Source: Streptomyces sp. NBC_00193 (GTDB lineage Bacteria > Actinomycetota > Actinomycetes > Streptomycetales > Streptomycetaceae). From it: a DNA stretch of 64,000 nucleotides. Under the pieces are notes generated by a model that was not told the DNA's origin, did not search any database, and saw only the letters and a program-made list of their open reading frames with translations. The stretch covers positions 5,952,001 to 6,016,000 of the forward strand of contig NZ_JAPEMM010000001.1 of assembly GCF_026342735.1 (NCBI RefSeq), read 5' to 3'. Positions 1 through 8,480 of this stretch are shown in pieces. Numbering within the stretch: the first letter of the stretch is position 1; each line of letters opens with the position of its first letter. Both the position numbers and the translations under genes were made by a program.

Positions 1-124
1 CCCGCCGGTGGCGGCGGAACAGGCCGCGCACGTAGCCCCGTACCGTCGCGGAGCTGCCCACGGGCAGGGTCGCGGCCGTTTCCGGGGCGGCCGGATCGTA
101 GTCCGGCGGCGCCACGCCGATCAT
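1..124 (-). CDS. ABC exporter half-transporter, N-terminal fragment
   Basis: Only the first 41 codons lie inside the window; the gene runs off the left edge. The ATG at 124 overlaps the TGA of the preceding ABC transporter gene (ATGA), the usual sign of two translationally coupled half-transporters that form a heterodimer. The visible peptide begins MIGVAPPDYDP and is an N-terminal cytoplasmic stretch ending in basic residues (GLFRRHRR), as found just before the first membrane segment. The assignment rests on position and coupling only, because no ATPase motif is in view. Confidence 0.6.
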   Translation of the reverse strand, partial: MIGVAPPDYDPAAPETAATLPVGSSATVRGYVRGLFRRHRR

Positions 125-1965
125 GCGGATTCCTCGATCTCTGTCAGTACGGATTCCAGCCGCGGGAGCCGCTGTTCTTCCTCGGTCTCGCGGGTGACGA
201 CCGCCCGGTAGCGCGGGTCACCGTGCAGCAGCTCGCGGTGCGTGCCGCTCGCCGCCGCCTTGCCCTCGTGGATCAGGACGACCCGGTCGGCACGGTCCAG
301 CAGCAGCGGCGAGGAAGCCAGTACCACCGTCGTGCGACCGGAGCGCAGCGCCGAGATCCCCTCCGCGATCCGGGCCTCGGTGTGCGAGTCGACCGCCGAG
401 GTCGGCTCGTCCAGCACCAGCACCTCGGGGTCGGTCACCAGGGACCGCGCCAGCGCCAGCCGCTGGCGCTGCCCGCCGGACAGCGAGCGGCCGCGCTCGG
501 TGATCCGGGCGTCCATCGGGTCGTCCACCCCGTCCGGGGCGGACTGCAGCAGGGCGTCCATCACGTCCGCGCACTGGGCCGATGCGAGCGCCGCAGACGG
601 TGCGACCGCTCCGGACGCCGGTACGTCGAACAGCTCGCGCAGCGTCCCGGACAGCAGGACCGGATCCTTGTCCTGTACGAGGACCAGCGTGCGCGCGGTG
701 CCGAGCGTGAGCTCGTCCAGCGCGACCCCGCCCAGGAGGACGGAGGGCCCGGCCGCCGCGTCCATCGGGTGTCCGCCCAGGCGCTCGGCTAGCCGGCCCG
801 CCAGGTCGGGGTCCCCGCAGACCACGGCGGTGAACCGGCCCGACGGGACCAGCAGCCCGGTCTCCGGGTCGTACAGGTCTCCGCCGGCGGCCGGGGCCTG
901 CACCGCCTCGGTGGCGACGACCGGCTCCGCGGCCGTCTCCGGCTCCGCACCGGCCTCCGCCGGTGCGCCGCTCCGGGTCAGCGACAGCACCCGGGCGGCC
1001 CGTTTGGCGGAGGGGCGGGAGAAGGAGTACGCCATGGCGATCTCCTCGAAGTGCCGCAGCGGGTAGAGCATGGTCGCCACCGCGCTGAAGGCGGCGACGA
1101 GTTCACCGACGTCCAGCCGGCCGTCCAGGACGAGCGCGGACCCGTACCAGACCACCGTGACCAGCAGCGCGCCCGGCAGCAGCACCTGGATCGCGGAGAT
1201 CAGCGCCCACATCCGGGCACTGTGCACCGCTGCCTCGCGGACCTGCTGCGAGGCCTCGCGGTAGCGCCCGAGGAAGAGTTCCTCGCCGCCGATGCCGCGC
1301 AGCACCCGCAGTCCCGCCACGGTGTCCGAGGCCAGTTCGGTGGCCTTGCCCGCCTTCTCCCGCTGCACGTCGGCGCGTCGGGTGGCGCGCGGCAGCAGCG
1401 GCAGGACGGCCAGGGCGAGCACCGGCATGCCGATGGCCACGACCACGCCGATCGTGGGCGCGTAGAACAGCAGGACGACACAGCCGATGACCAGGGTCAG
1501 GGCGGCGGCCAGGAAGCGGGAGACCGCCTCGACGAACCAGCCGATCTTCTCCACGTCGCCCGTGGACACGGCCACCACCTCGCCCGCCGCGACCCGCCGG
1601 GTCAGGGCGGAACCGAGTTCGGCGGTCTTGCGGGCGAGCAGCTGCTGGACCCGGGCGGCGGCGGTGATCCAGTTGGTGACGGCCGTACGGTGCAGCATCG
1701 CGTCGCCGACCGAGATCGCGACGCCGAGCAGCGCGATCAGGCCGCCGACCCACAGCAGCCGGGCGCCGTCGCGGTCCACGACCGCGTCGATGCCCAGGCC
1801 CACGGTGTACGGCAGCCCCGCGATGCCGCCGAAGTGCAGGAGCCCCCAGCACAGGCTTTTGGCCTGTCCGCCGAGTTGGCCCCGCCCCAGCCACCAGAGG
1901 AAGCGGGGGCCGGAGCGAGCGTCGGGTACCCCTGGGTCCGGATACGGAAGATCGCTGATCTGCAT
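121..1965 (-). CDS. ABC exporter subunit (permease-ATPase) with degenerate nucleotide-binding domain
   Basis: This 614-residue protein fuses a six-helix exporter membrane domain (roughly residues 25-320) to an ATPase domain. The signature SLSGGQRQRLALARS and Walker B VLVLDEPTSAVD are intact. Where the Walker A P-loop should be, the sequence reads VVCGDPDLAGRL and has no GxxGxGKS. The H-loop histidine is replaced (LASSPLLLDRAD). The product is probably the non-catalytic half of a heterodimeric exporter whose partner starts at 124 in a 4-base overlap. The start ATG follows GGGGCGTC. A Pro/Ala/Glu-rich linker (around 320-345) joins the domains. The substrate cannot be told. Confidence 0.88.
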   Translation of the reverse strand: MQISDLPYPDPGVPDARSGPRFLWWLGRGQLGGQAKSLCWGLLHFGGIAGLPYTVGLGIDAVVDRDGARLLWVGGLIALLGVAISVGDAMLHRTAVTNWITAAARVQQLLARKTAELGSALTRRVAAGEVVAVSTGDVEKIGWFVEAVSRFLAAALTLVIGCVVLLFYAPTIGVVVAIGMPVLALAVLPLLPRATRRADVQREKAGKATELASDTVAGLRVLRGIGGEELFLGRYREASQQVREAAVHSARMWALISAIQVLLPGALLVTVVWYGSALVLDGRLDVGELVAAFSAVATMLYPLRHFEEIAMAYSFSRPSAKRAARVLSLTRSGAPAEAGAEPETAAEPVVATEAVQAPAAGGDLYDPETGLLVPSGRFTAVVCGDPDLAGRLAERLGGHPMDAAAGPSVLLGGVALDELTLGTARTLVLVQDKDPVLLSGTLRELFDVPASGAVAPSAALASAQCADVMDALLQSAPDGVDDPMDARITERGRSLSGGQRQRLALARSLVTDPEVLVLDEPTSAVDSHTEARIAEGISALRSGRTTVVLASSPLLLDRADRVVLIHEGKAAASGTHRELLHGDPRYRAVVTRETEEEQRLPRLESVLTEIEESA

Positions 1966-2223
1966 GACGCCCCATGACTGGTCGAGTGTTCCAAACCGTG
2001 CAAGGTTCGCGTTCCGGACCGGTCCGGGGCAATCGATTTTCCGTTGGCCACGGCTCTTCGCAGCAGGGTCTGCTCACCGGGCGAACGAGCCGGAGCCCGG
2101 CGCGCCGAAGCGGGTCCGGTGTCCGCTGTCAAGACACGAATTCCCGAGACATGACCGGCGGTCTTTCGATCATGCCTAGTGGAAAGCGACCCTTCACTCC
2201 GTATGACGGCTTGGGAGAGACGC

Positions 2224-3435
2224 ATGGCGACACACCCCGAGATCGCGCGCTGGGCGGCCGCCGACCGAATGCCGGAGGAATGCGACGGCATCTCGCTCGC
2301 CCGGTCCGTCACGGAACAGGTGCGGAGGACAGGGAAGCATTTCCTTTCGCAGGAAACGCTCCTTCGCCTGAGTGACATCGGGCGACGGCACGGCACGAAC
2401 CGTCCGTTCCTCAGCGCCTTTCTCGACTGCGCCCTCGACAAGCACGAGGGACGCTTCCAGAACCGGACCTACCTCGCGCTGCCGGTCCTGGAACTCCTCA
2501 TGGACGACCGGCACGCCGCGCCGAGCGCGGACCGGATGGCGACCCTGCTGATGGCCGACGTGGTGCGTTTCGAGATCGAGGCGGCAGCCGGGTCGCCCGA
2601 GAGGCCCGGGCGGGACCGGCCGGATGGGCCGACGCTGAGCACGCGGTTGAGGCATGCCCTGCGGCTCGTGACGGGGCTCGATCGGCCGGAGGCCGACGAC
2701 CTTCCGTCGCGGCTGGCGCACGCTCCCCGGTCCCGCCTCGAAGGTCTCGCCGATCGCCTGCCCCGGCCGCCGGCGACGGATCGCGCCCGGTGGTTCGACG
2801 TCACCGTCCAGCCCGTCTCCGTCGTTCACGACGAATACTTCTTCATCCGCGTCCTCCAGACCCACGAAATGCACTTCACCGCAATAGCAGCAGCCATGAA
2901 GAAGACGATCGTGGCACTCCGTGCAGGGAATCCGGAAAGCGCCGTGGAGCCCGTGGACCACGCGGTCGCAATGTTCGAGCGGGCCGCGACGCTCTTCCGC
3001 GTCGTGGCCACGATGAGGGCGGAGCAGTTCTCCGCCTTCCGGCAGTACACCCAGGGTGCCAGCGCCATTCAGTCCGAACAGTACAAACGGTTCGAGAGCC
3101 TGTGCGGGGTTCCGCCCGTACCGCGTCTGGAATCGTCCGCATTCACGAGCGTGCCGGCCGTACGGGCCGAAGTGCAGGATCCCGACCACGACACCGTCAC
3201 CCGGGCCTATCTCGACCTCAGGGACGAGGGACGTGCCGACCGGGCGCGGTGGAGCCGCCTCGACATGGCGATCAGCCGTCTGGAGCGCGGGCACCAGCGG
3301 TGGAAGTCGGCACATCGAGGTCTGGCCGCACGCATGCTCGGCGACGCCCACGGTTCGGGCTACACCGACGGCGTCCCCTACCTGACGCAATGCCTGGGAA
3401 ACCGACTGTTCTGGCAACTGGACACCGGCCACTGA
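2224..3435 (+). CDS. Tryptophan 2,3-dioxygenase-superfamily haem protein
   Basis: This 403-residue protein resembles tryptophan 2,3-dioxygenase in outline. A DEYFFIRVLQTHEMHF segment matches the helix that lines the active site. FRQYTQGASAIQSEQY matches the conserved FR..L.PASGFQS block, whose Arg binds the substrate carboxylate. WKSAHRGLAARMLG places a candidate proximal haem ligand at His364, followed by GSGYTDGVPYL in place of GTGGSSGxxYL. The family opens the indole ring, but divergent members such as MarE- or PrnB-like enzymes do other oxygenations, so the substrate is open. I chose ATG 2224 because GGGAGAG lies just upstream; an in-frame GTG at 2179 would add 15 residues. No kynurenine genes are adjacent. 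Confidence 0.75.
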   Translation: MATHPEIARWAAADRMPEECDGISLARSVTEQVRRTGKHFLSQETLLRLSDIGRRHGTNRPFLSAFLDCALDKHEGRFQNRTYLALPVLELLMDDRHAAPSADRMATLLMADVVRFEIEAAAGSPERPGRDRPDGPTLSTRLRHALRLVTGLDRPEADDLPSRLAHAPRSRLEGLADRLPRPPATDRARWFDVTVQPVSVVHDEYFFIRVLQTHEMHFTAIAAAMKKTIVALRAGNPESAVEPVDHAVAMFERAATLFRVVATMRAEQFSAFRQYTQGASAIQSEQYKRFESLCGVPPVPRLESSAFTSVPAVRAEVQDPDHDTVTRAYLDLRDEGRADRARWSRLDMAISRLERGHQRWKSAHRGLAARMLGDAHGSGYTDGVPYLTQCLGNRLFWQLDTGH

Positions 3436-3558
3436 TACGCGAACCGGCCCTCATTGCGGCCGTGTTGCAGGTTCGTGGCCATCGGGACGAGGAGGTTCCC
3501 GCAGGTGGGGCCGGGCTTCTACGGTCCGTCGGGAATCACGACCAAGGAGTGCCCCGCC

Positions 3559-4842
3559 ATGCCCCTCGACCTGTCGGACGAGAGCCAGTACGACCGCGTG
3601 CGCCTGAGGCAGTGGGTGCGCGACCGCGCCCGCTCCGCCGGGGTGGACCGCCGAGACCTGCTCAAACTGTTCGCGGCGGGAGCCGCGGCCGGCTCCCTGG
3701 GCCTGGGCGCCGCCGGAACCGCCGCGGCCGCCACCGGCGGTGCGACGACCGCCGCTGCCGCGCTGCCCGGGACCGTGAAGCCGCTGCCGCCCGAGCTGTT
3801 CACCATCCGGGGCACCAATGCGGAGACCAACTTCGCCGCCCTGCGCGGCACGGGCCCCCTGACCCCCCTCGACCGGTTCTTCGTGCGCAACCACACCGTC
3901 ACCCCGCGCCTCGACGCGAACGACTGGCGGCTGAAGGTGTGGGGCGACGCACTGTCCGGCGGGCCGGTGGAATTCTCCTACGACCGGCTGCGCGCGCTGC
4001 CGGCGGTCGAGCGGACCCTGTTCATCGAGTGCGCGGGCAACGGCCGCAGCTTCTACACCACCCAGCAGGGCCAGCAGGTGAGCGGGACCGCGTGGACCCT
4101 CGGCGCGATCGGTGTGGCCCGCTGGCGCGGTGCCCGGCTGTCCGACGTCCTGAGGCAGGCGGGCCTGACCCGCGGGGCCGTGGACGTGCTGCCCCGCGGG
4201 CTGGACGACGAGGTCGTCACGAACGGGGTGAACCTGGGCCGGGTGCGGCGCCCGCTGCCCGTCTCCAAGGCCCTCGACGACGTGATCCTCGCGTACGAGA
4301 TGAACGGCGAGCCGCTGCCGCCCGACCACGGCGGCCCGGTCCGCGTGGTCGTACCGAACTGGATCGGTATCTCCTCGATCAAGTGGGTCGGCGACATCGA
4401 GGTGAGCGGGCAGCCCCTCTACACACCGTGGAACACCGACCTGTACCGGCTGTTCGGGCCCGACCAGCCGCCGCAGGGCAGCGCCCCGCTGACCCGCCAG
4501 ACCATCAAGAGCGCCTTCGAGCTCGAGCTGGGTGCGACCGTGCCCGTCCGCCGGACGCGGCTGCTGACCGGGCGCTCGTGGTCGGGCGCGGCGCCCGTGC
4601 ACCGGGTGGAGGTCAGTACCGACGGCGGGGACCACTGGCAGCGGGCCCGGCTCCACGACGTCCCGCGCCGGGGCAGCTGGGTGCGCTGGTCATTGCCGTG
4701 GACCCCACGGACCACCGGCCCGACCGCGTTGCTGGCGCGGGCCACCGACACCACCGGACGGACCCAGCCGGCCACCGCGGCCCACAACACGCAGGGCTAC
4801 CTGTTCGACGCGGTGGTGCGCCACCCGGTGAGCGTGGTCTGA
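3559..4842 (+). CDS. Tat-exported sulfite-oxidase-family molybdopterin oxidoreductase
   Basis: A 427-residue periplasmic-type molybdenum enzyme. The N-terminus carries a twin-arginine signal (DRRDLLKLFAAGAAAG, then an Ala-rich stretch), consistent with export after cofactor insertion. FIECAGNGR supplies the cysteine (Cys158) that ligates molybdenum in the sulfite oxidase family. The later WIGISSIKWVGDIEV segment and the C-terminal Ig-like domain (HRVEVSTDGGDHWQ) are also typical of the fold. There is no N-terminal cytochrome b5 domain, as in bacterial SorA/YedY-like enzymes. AAGGAG precedes the ATG at 3559. The true substrate (sulfite, a sulfoxide or another oxoanion) is unknown. Confidence 0.88.
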   Translation: MPLDLSDESQYDRVRLRQWVRDRARSAGVDRRDLLKLFAAGAAAGSLGLGAAGTAAAATGGATTAAAALPGTVKPLPPELFTIRGTNAETNFAALRGTGPLTPLDRFFVRNHTVTPRLDANDWRLKVWGDALSGGPVEFSYDRLRALPAVERTLFIECAGNGRSFYTTQQGQQVSGTAWTLGAIGVARWRGARLSDVLRQAGLTRGAVDVLPRGLDDEVVTNGVNLGRVRRPLPVSKALDDVILAYEMNGEPLPPDHGGPVRVVVPNWIGISSIKWVGDIEVSGQPLYTPWNTDLYRLFGPDQPPQGSAPLTRQTIKSAFELELGATVPVRRTRLLTGRSWSGAAPVHRVEVSTDGGDHWQRARLHDVPRRGSWVRWSLPWTPRTTGPTALLARATDTTGRTQPATAAHNTQGYLFDAVVRHPVSVV

Positions 4843-4843
4843 C

Positions 4844-4875
4844 CGCGCCACCCGGCCCTAGGGCCGGGTGGCGCG
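4844..4875. terminator. Bidirectional terminator between convergent genes
   Basis: A 32-base perfect palindrome centred on CTAG begins just after the TGA of the molybdopterin enzyme. It contains the TAG stop of the convergent FAD/Fe-S oxidase. Its symmetry would give an equally strong GC hairpin in transcripts from either side. No U-tract follows, as is common for Streptomyces terminators. Confidence 0.7.
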
Positions 4876-7794
4876 CTCCAGTTCCAGCAGCGCCGAGTAG
4901 TAGCTGCGGCCCGTCGCCCGGTCCATGCCCACCTCGCACATCCGGTTCGCCGACAGGTGCGCGTCGAACTGCCGCGCCGTCACCTCGGCGGCCTCGCGCG
5001 CCGTCGCCGACTCCGTCAGCTCCGGGTGCAGCATGCCGCGGTCGCCCGCGAAGGCGCAGCACCCCGTGTCGTACGGGACCACCACCTCGTCGGCGCAGGC
5101 CTCGGCCACGGTCCGCAGGTGCGCCTCGTCGTCGAGGTGCCGCATCGAACAGGTGGGGTGGAGCACCGCCGAGCCCACCGTGCGCCGCACCTCCAGGTGC
5201 GGCAGGAGCTCCTCGGCCGCCCAGACGATGGAGTCGACGATCCGCAGCTCGGCGTGGAGCGAGCGGTTGTCGTCCGTCAGGTACGGGACCACCTCGTGGG
5301 CGATGCCCAGGGTGCAGGAGGACGCGTCGACCACGAGCGGCAGTCGCCCGCCGGCCGTCCAGCCCCAGGCGGCCTCCACGATCCGGTTGGCCATCACGCG
5401 GTTGCCGGCGTCGTACCCCTTGGAGTGCCAGATCGTCGCGCAGCAGGTGCCCCGGACGTCCCCGGGGATCCACACCGGCCTGCCCGCCCGCTCCGACACC
5501 GCCACCACGGCCTCGGGCAGGGAGGGCCCGGAGGCGCCGTCGGGACCGCCGAAGATCCGGTTGACGCAGGCCGGGTAGTAGACCGCGGCGGCGCCCCCGC
5601 GCCGGGTGGCGGGCAGTGTGCGGGCCGCGGCGCCGGGGACCTGCGGCAGCCACTCCGGGACCAGGTCGGGTCGTACGATCCTGCGCGCGGCCCCCGTCAC
5701 GGCCTCCAGGATCCCGTCCCCGACGGTGTCGGTGATCTTGCCGGCGGCGGCCACGGCCAGCCGCGCGGCGCCTTCGACGGCGCCGAACCGCAGGGCGGCG
5801 AGCTCGGCCGCGCGCTCCTCGCGCGGGCTGTGCCGGCGGTGGCGGAAGTCCTTCATCAGGGCGCCGGTGTCGATGCCGACGGGGCAGGCGAGCTTGCAGG
5901 TGGAGTCGCCGGCGCAGGTGTCCACGGCGTCGTACCCGTAGGCGGCGAGCAGACCGTCGAGCACGGGGGAGCCGGGCTGCTGGCGCATCATCTCCCGGCG
6001 CAGCACGATCCGCTGGCGCGGGGTGGTCGTCAGATCCTCGCTGGGGCAGGTCGGTTCGCAGAACCCGCACTCGATGCAGGGGTCGGCGACGGCCTCCACC
6101 TGCGGGATCGTCTTGAGGCCGCGCAGGTGCGCCCTGGGATCGCGGTCCAGGAGGATCCGCGGGGCGAGCACCAGGTCCGGGTCGACGACCCGCTTGGTCC
6201 GCCACATCATCTCGGTGGCCCGGGGCCCCCACTCCAATTCCAGGAAGGGGGCCATGTTCCGGCCGGTGGAGTGCTCGGCCTTCAGCGAGCCGTCGAAGCG
6301 CTCCACGGTGAGCCGGCAGAAGGCGTCCATGAACGCGGCGTACCGCTCCACGTCCGCGGGCCGGGCGGCGTCGAAGGCGAGCAGGAAGTGCAGGTTGCCG
6401 TGGGCGGCGTGCCCGGCGACGGCCGCGTCGAAGCCGTGCTCCGCCTGGAGTTCGAGGAGGGCCTCGCAGGCCTCGGCGAGCCGGGACGGGGGGACCGCGA
6501 AGTCCTCGGTGATCAGGGTGGTGCCGGAGGCGCGGGCGCCGCCGACGGCGGTGACGAAGGCCTTGCGGGCCTTCCAGTAGCCGGAGATGGTCTTGGCGTC
6601 GCGGGTGAAGGCATTGGTCACCGAGGCCACCGGGGCCACCAGGTCCAGCCCGGCCAGCACCTCGGCGGCCCGCCGCTCGTACTCCGCGCGGCCGGCCTCG
6701 TCCGGGGCCCGGAACTCCACCAGCAGCGCGGTGGTGTCCTTGGGCAGCCCGGCCCAGTCGGCGGGGACGCCCGCGACGCTCACCGAGGCGCGCAGGGTGT
6801 TGCCGTCCATCAGCTCGACGGCCAGTGCCCCCGCCTCGTTGAAGAGCGGTACGGCGGCGGCCGCGGCGGGCAGCGAGGGGAAGAAGAGCAGAGCGCTGGT
6901 GAGCTCGCGGTCCAGCGGCAGCGTGTCGAAGACGACCTCGGCGATGAAGCCGAGCGTGCCCTCGGAGCCGACCATCAGCCCGCGCAGGATCTCCACCGGG
7001 GTGGCGCCGTCGAGGTAGGCGTCGAGGCGGTAGCCGGTGGTGTTCTTGATCTCGTACTTGGCCCGGATCCGGGCCACGAGCTCCGGATCGGCCTCGATCT
7101 CCTTCTTGATCTCCATCAGGCCGTGGCACAGGGTGGGCTCGGCGTGCTCCAGCTCCTCGTCGGCGAGCGGATCGGCGGTGTCCACCACGGTGCCGCTCGG
7201 CAGCACGAAGGTGAGGGAGGACAGGGTGCGGTACGAGTTCCTCGTGGTGCCCGCGGTCATGCCGGAGGCGTTGTTGGCGACGACTCCGCCGAGGGTGCAG
7301 GCGATGGCGCTGGCCGGGTCCGGGCCGAGGATCCGGCCGTGCCGGGCGAGCGCGGCGTTGGCGCGCACGACGGTGGTGCCGGGCTGGATCCGGGCCCGCA
7401 GGCCCTCGTCGAGCACCTCGACCCCGGCCCAGTGGCGGCGGACGTCGACGAGGATGTCCTCGCCCTGGGCCTGACCGTTGAGCGAGGTCCCGGCGGCCCG
7501 GAAGACCACCTCGCGCTGCTTGCCGTGGGCGTAGGACAGTACGGCGGAGACGTCGTCGATGTCCTCTGCGATCACGACGACCTGCGGCAGGAACCGGTAC
7601 GGGGAGGCGTCGGAGGCGTACCGGACCAGGTCGGAGACGCCCGAGAGCACCTTGTCGGCGCCCAGCAGCTCGGCCAGCTCGCTCCGCAGCAGCTCGGGGG
7701 TGCCCGTCGAGACGCGGTCGGGCACCCGGTCGGGGGCGGGGCCGGCGAGGGTGCGCGGGCGCAGGGCCCCCGGCTTCGGTTCCAGCAGTGGCAT
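4858..7794 (-). CDS. FAD-binding oxidase with 4Fe-4S and CCG domains (D-lactate/2-hydroxyacid dehydrogenase type)
   Basis: This 978-residue protein joins three modules. An FAD-binding PCMH domain (about residues 40-260, with GTSLNGQAQG and NNASGMTAGT) is followed by an FAD-oxidase C-terminal domain. Two ferredoxin-type cysteine clusters come next (CIECGFCEPTCP and CAGDSTCKLACPVG). A heterodisulfide-reductase-like Cys-rich domain ends it (YYPACVNR, CCATIWHSKGY, CCAFAGDRG). The order matches the single-chain D-2-hydroxyacid dehydrogenases of the YdiJ type, which oxidise D-lactate or D-2-hydroxyglutarate and pass electrons to a membrane carrier. ATG 7794 is preferred because GAGGGG lies six bases upstream. 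The stop lies in a shared palindromic terminator. Confidence 0.9.
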   Translation of the reverse strand: MPLLEPKPGALRPRTLAGPAPDRVPDRVSTGTPELLRSELAELLGADKVLSGVSDLVRYASDASPYRFLPQVVVIAEDIDDVSAVLSYAHGKQREVVFRAAGTSLNGQAQGEDILVDVRRHWAGVEVLDEGLRARIQPGTTVVRANAALARHGRILGPDPASAIACTLGGVVANNASGMTAGTTRNSYRTLSSLTFVLPSGTVVDTADPLADEELEHAEPTLCHGLMEIKKEIEADPELVARIRAKYEIKNTTGYRLDAYLDGATPVEILRGLMVGSEGTLGFIAEVVFDTLPLDRELTSALLFFPSLPAAAAAVPLFNEAGALAVELMDGNTLRASVSVAGVPADWAGLPKDTTALLVEFRAPDEAGRAEYERRAAEVLAGLDLVAPVASVTNAFTRDAKTISGYWKARKAFVTAVGGARASGTTLITEDFAVPPSRLAEACEALLELQAEHGFDAAVAGHAAHGNLHFLLAFDAARPADVERYAAFMDAFCRLTVERFDGSLKAEHSTGRNMAPFLELEWGPRATEMMWRTKRVVDPDLVLAPRILLDRDPRAHLRGLKTIPQVEAVADPCIECGFCEPTCPSEDLTTTPRQRIVLRREMMRQQPGSPVLDGLLAAYGYDAVDTCAGDSTCKLACPVGIDTGALMKDFRHRRHSPREERAAELAALRFGAVEGAARLAVAAAGKITDTVGDGILEAVTGAARRIVRPDLVPEWLPQVPGAAARTLPATRRGGAAAVYYPACVNRIFGGPDGASGPSLPEAVVAVSERAGRPVWIPGDVRGTCCATIWHSKGYDAGNRVMANRIVEAAWGWTAGGRLPLVVDASSCTLGIAHEVVPYLTDDNRSLHAELRIVDSIVWAAEELLPHLEVRRTVGSAVLHPTCSMRHLDDEAHLRTVAEACADEVVVPYDTGCCAFAGDRGMLHPELTESATAREAAEVTARQFDAHLSANRMCEVGMDRATGRSYYSALLELERATRP

Positions 7795-7878
7795 CTGCAG
7801 CCCCTCAACTCGCGCCGTGTCGGTCGATCTCACTCGTTCGGCGCAGCCCCGGCCCGGTCCCGGCCGGACCGTCGCCCG

Positions 7879-8373
7879 TCAGCAGCCGTGCTCCGCCGGA
7901 GCGTCCGCCAGAGCGTTCAGCAGACCGCCGAGCACCTCGCGCTGATCGGTGGTCAATGGAGCCAGGATCTCCTCTGCGGCGCCGGTTCGCGCGTTGCGCA
8001 GGCGGCGCAGCGTGGCGCGGCCGGTGTCGGTCAGCTCGATCCTTATGACACGGCGGTTCGCCGGGTCGGGCACGCGGCGGACGCAGTCGGCGCTCTCCAG
8101 CCCGTCGACCAGCGTGGTCACGGCACGGGGCACCACCTCGAGGCGGGCGGCGAGGTCCGCCATCCGGGGTGGCCGCACCGCGGAGAGGTGGGCGACGGTG
8201 CGCAGCAGCCGGGACTGGGCCGGGGTGATGCCGAGCGGCTCCAGATGGCGCTTCTGGATGCGGTGGAGCCGCCGGGTCAGGCGGAGCAGCTGCTCGGCGA
8301 GCACGCCGTCGGTCGTGTCGGCGCTGTCGGTGCCGCCGCCCTGGCTGCTGTCGGTCTCGGAAGCGGTGCTCAT
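7879..8373 (-). CDS. MarR-family transcriptional regulator
   Basis: A 164-residue winged-helix protein with a Ser/Thr/Gly-rich N-terminal tail, then LLRLTRRLHRIQKRHLEPLGITPAQ. The HTH is MADLAARLEVVPRAVTTLVDGLE and the wing is RRVPDPANRRVIRIELT. MarR dimers usually repress a divergent efflux gene and release it on binding a small lipophilic ligand. Here the divergent neighbour is an ABC exporter, and the 107-base intergenic region contains palindromes fit for MarR binding. That regulator-target link is inference from arrangement. Confidence 0.9.
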   Translation of the reverse strand: MSTASETDSSQGGGTDSADTTDGVLAEQLLRLTRRLHRIQKRHLEPLGITPAQSRLLRTVAHLSAVRPPRMADLAARLEVVPRAVTTLVDGLESADCVRRVPDPANRRVIRIELTDTGRATLRRLRNARTGAAEEILAPLTTDQREVLGGLLNALADAPAEHGC

Positions 8374-8412
8374 GCTGCGGTCCTCATAATGGGAACGATA
8401 TCAGGACCAGAT

Positions 8413-8449
8413 TCATTGTGAGTATAGGTAACAATGAGCTATGCTCATT
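8413..8449 (+). promoter_or_regulatory. Promoter with nested palindromes, likely MarR operator
   Basis: TCATTGT at 8413-8419 faces ACAATGA at 8431-8437. The next stretch, AATGAGC TAT GCTCATT at 8433-8449, is a perfect palindrome. A TTGTGA -35 (8416-8421) and TATGCT -10 (8440-8445), spaced 18 bases, fit a promoter for the ABC exporter. The palindromes overlap both boxes, as expected for repression by the adjacent MarR protein. Confidence 0.6.
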
Positions 8450-8480
8450 CGAGTCTCGTCACCTGTCATGAAGGAGGCCC

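Noticed and set aside
2790..5564. Very long open frames opposite or out of register with real genes (for example 2790-5564, 4957-8421, 11360-14035, 31283-33643)
   Set aside because: They are Arg/Pro/Gly-rich, show no family motifs, and overlap genes with clear domains; high GC leaves such frames open by chance.
8374..8480. Riboswitch in the exporter leader
   Set aside because: The gap is only 107 bases and is fully accounted for by promoter boxes, palindromes and the ribosome site.
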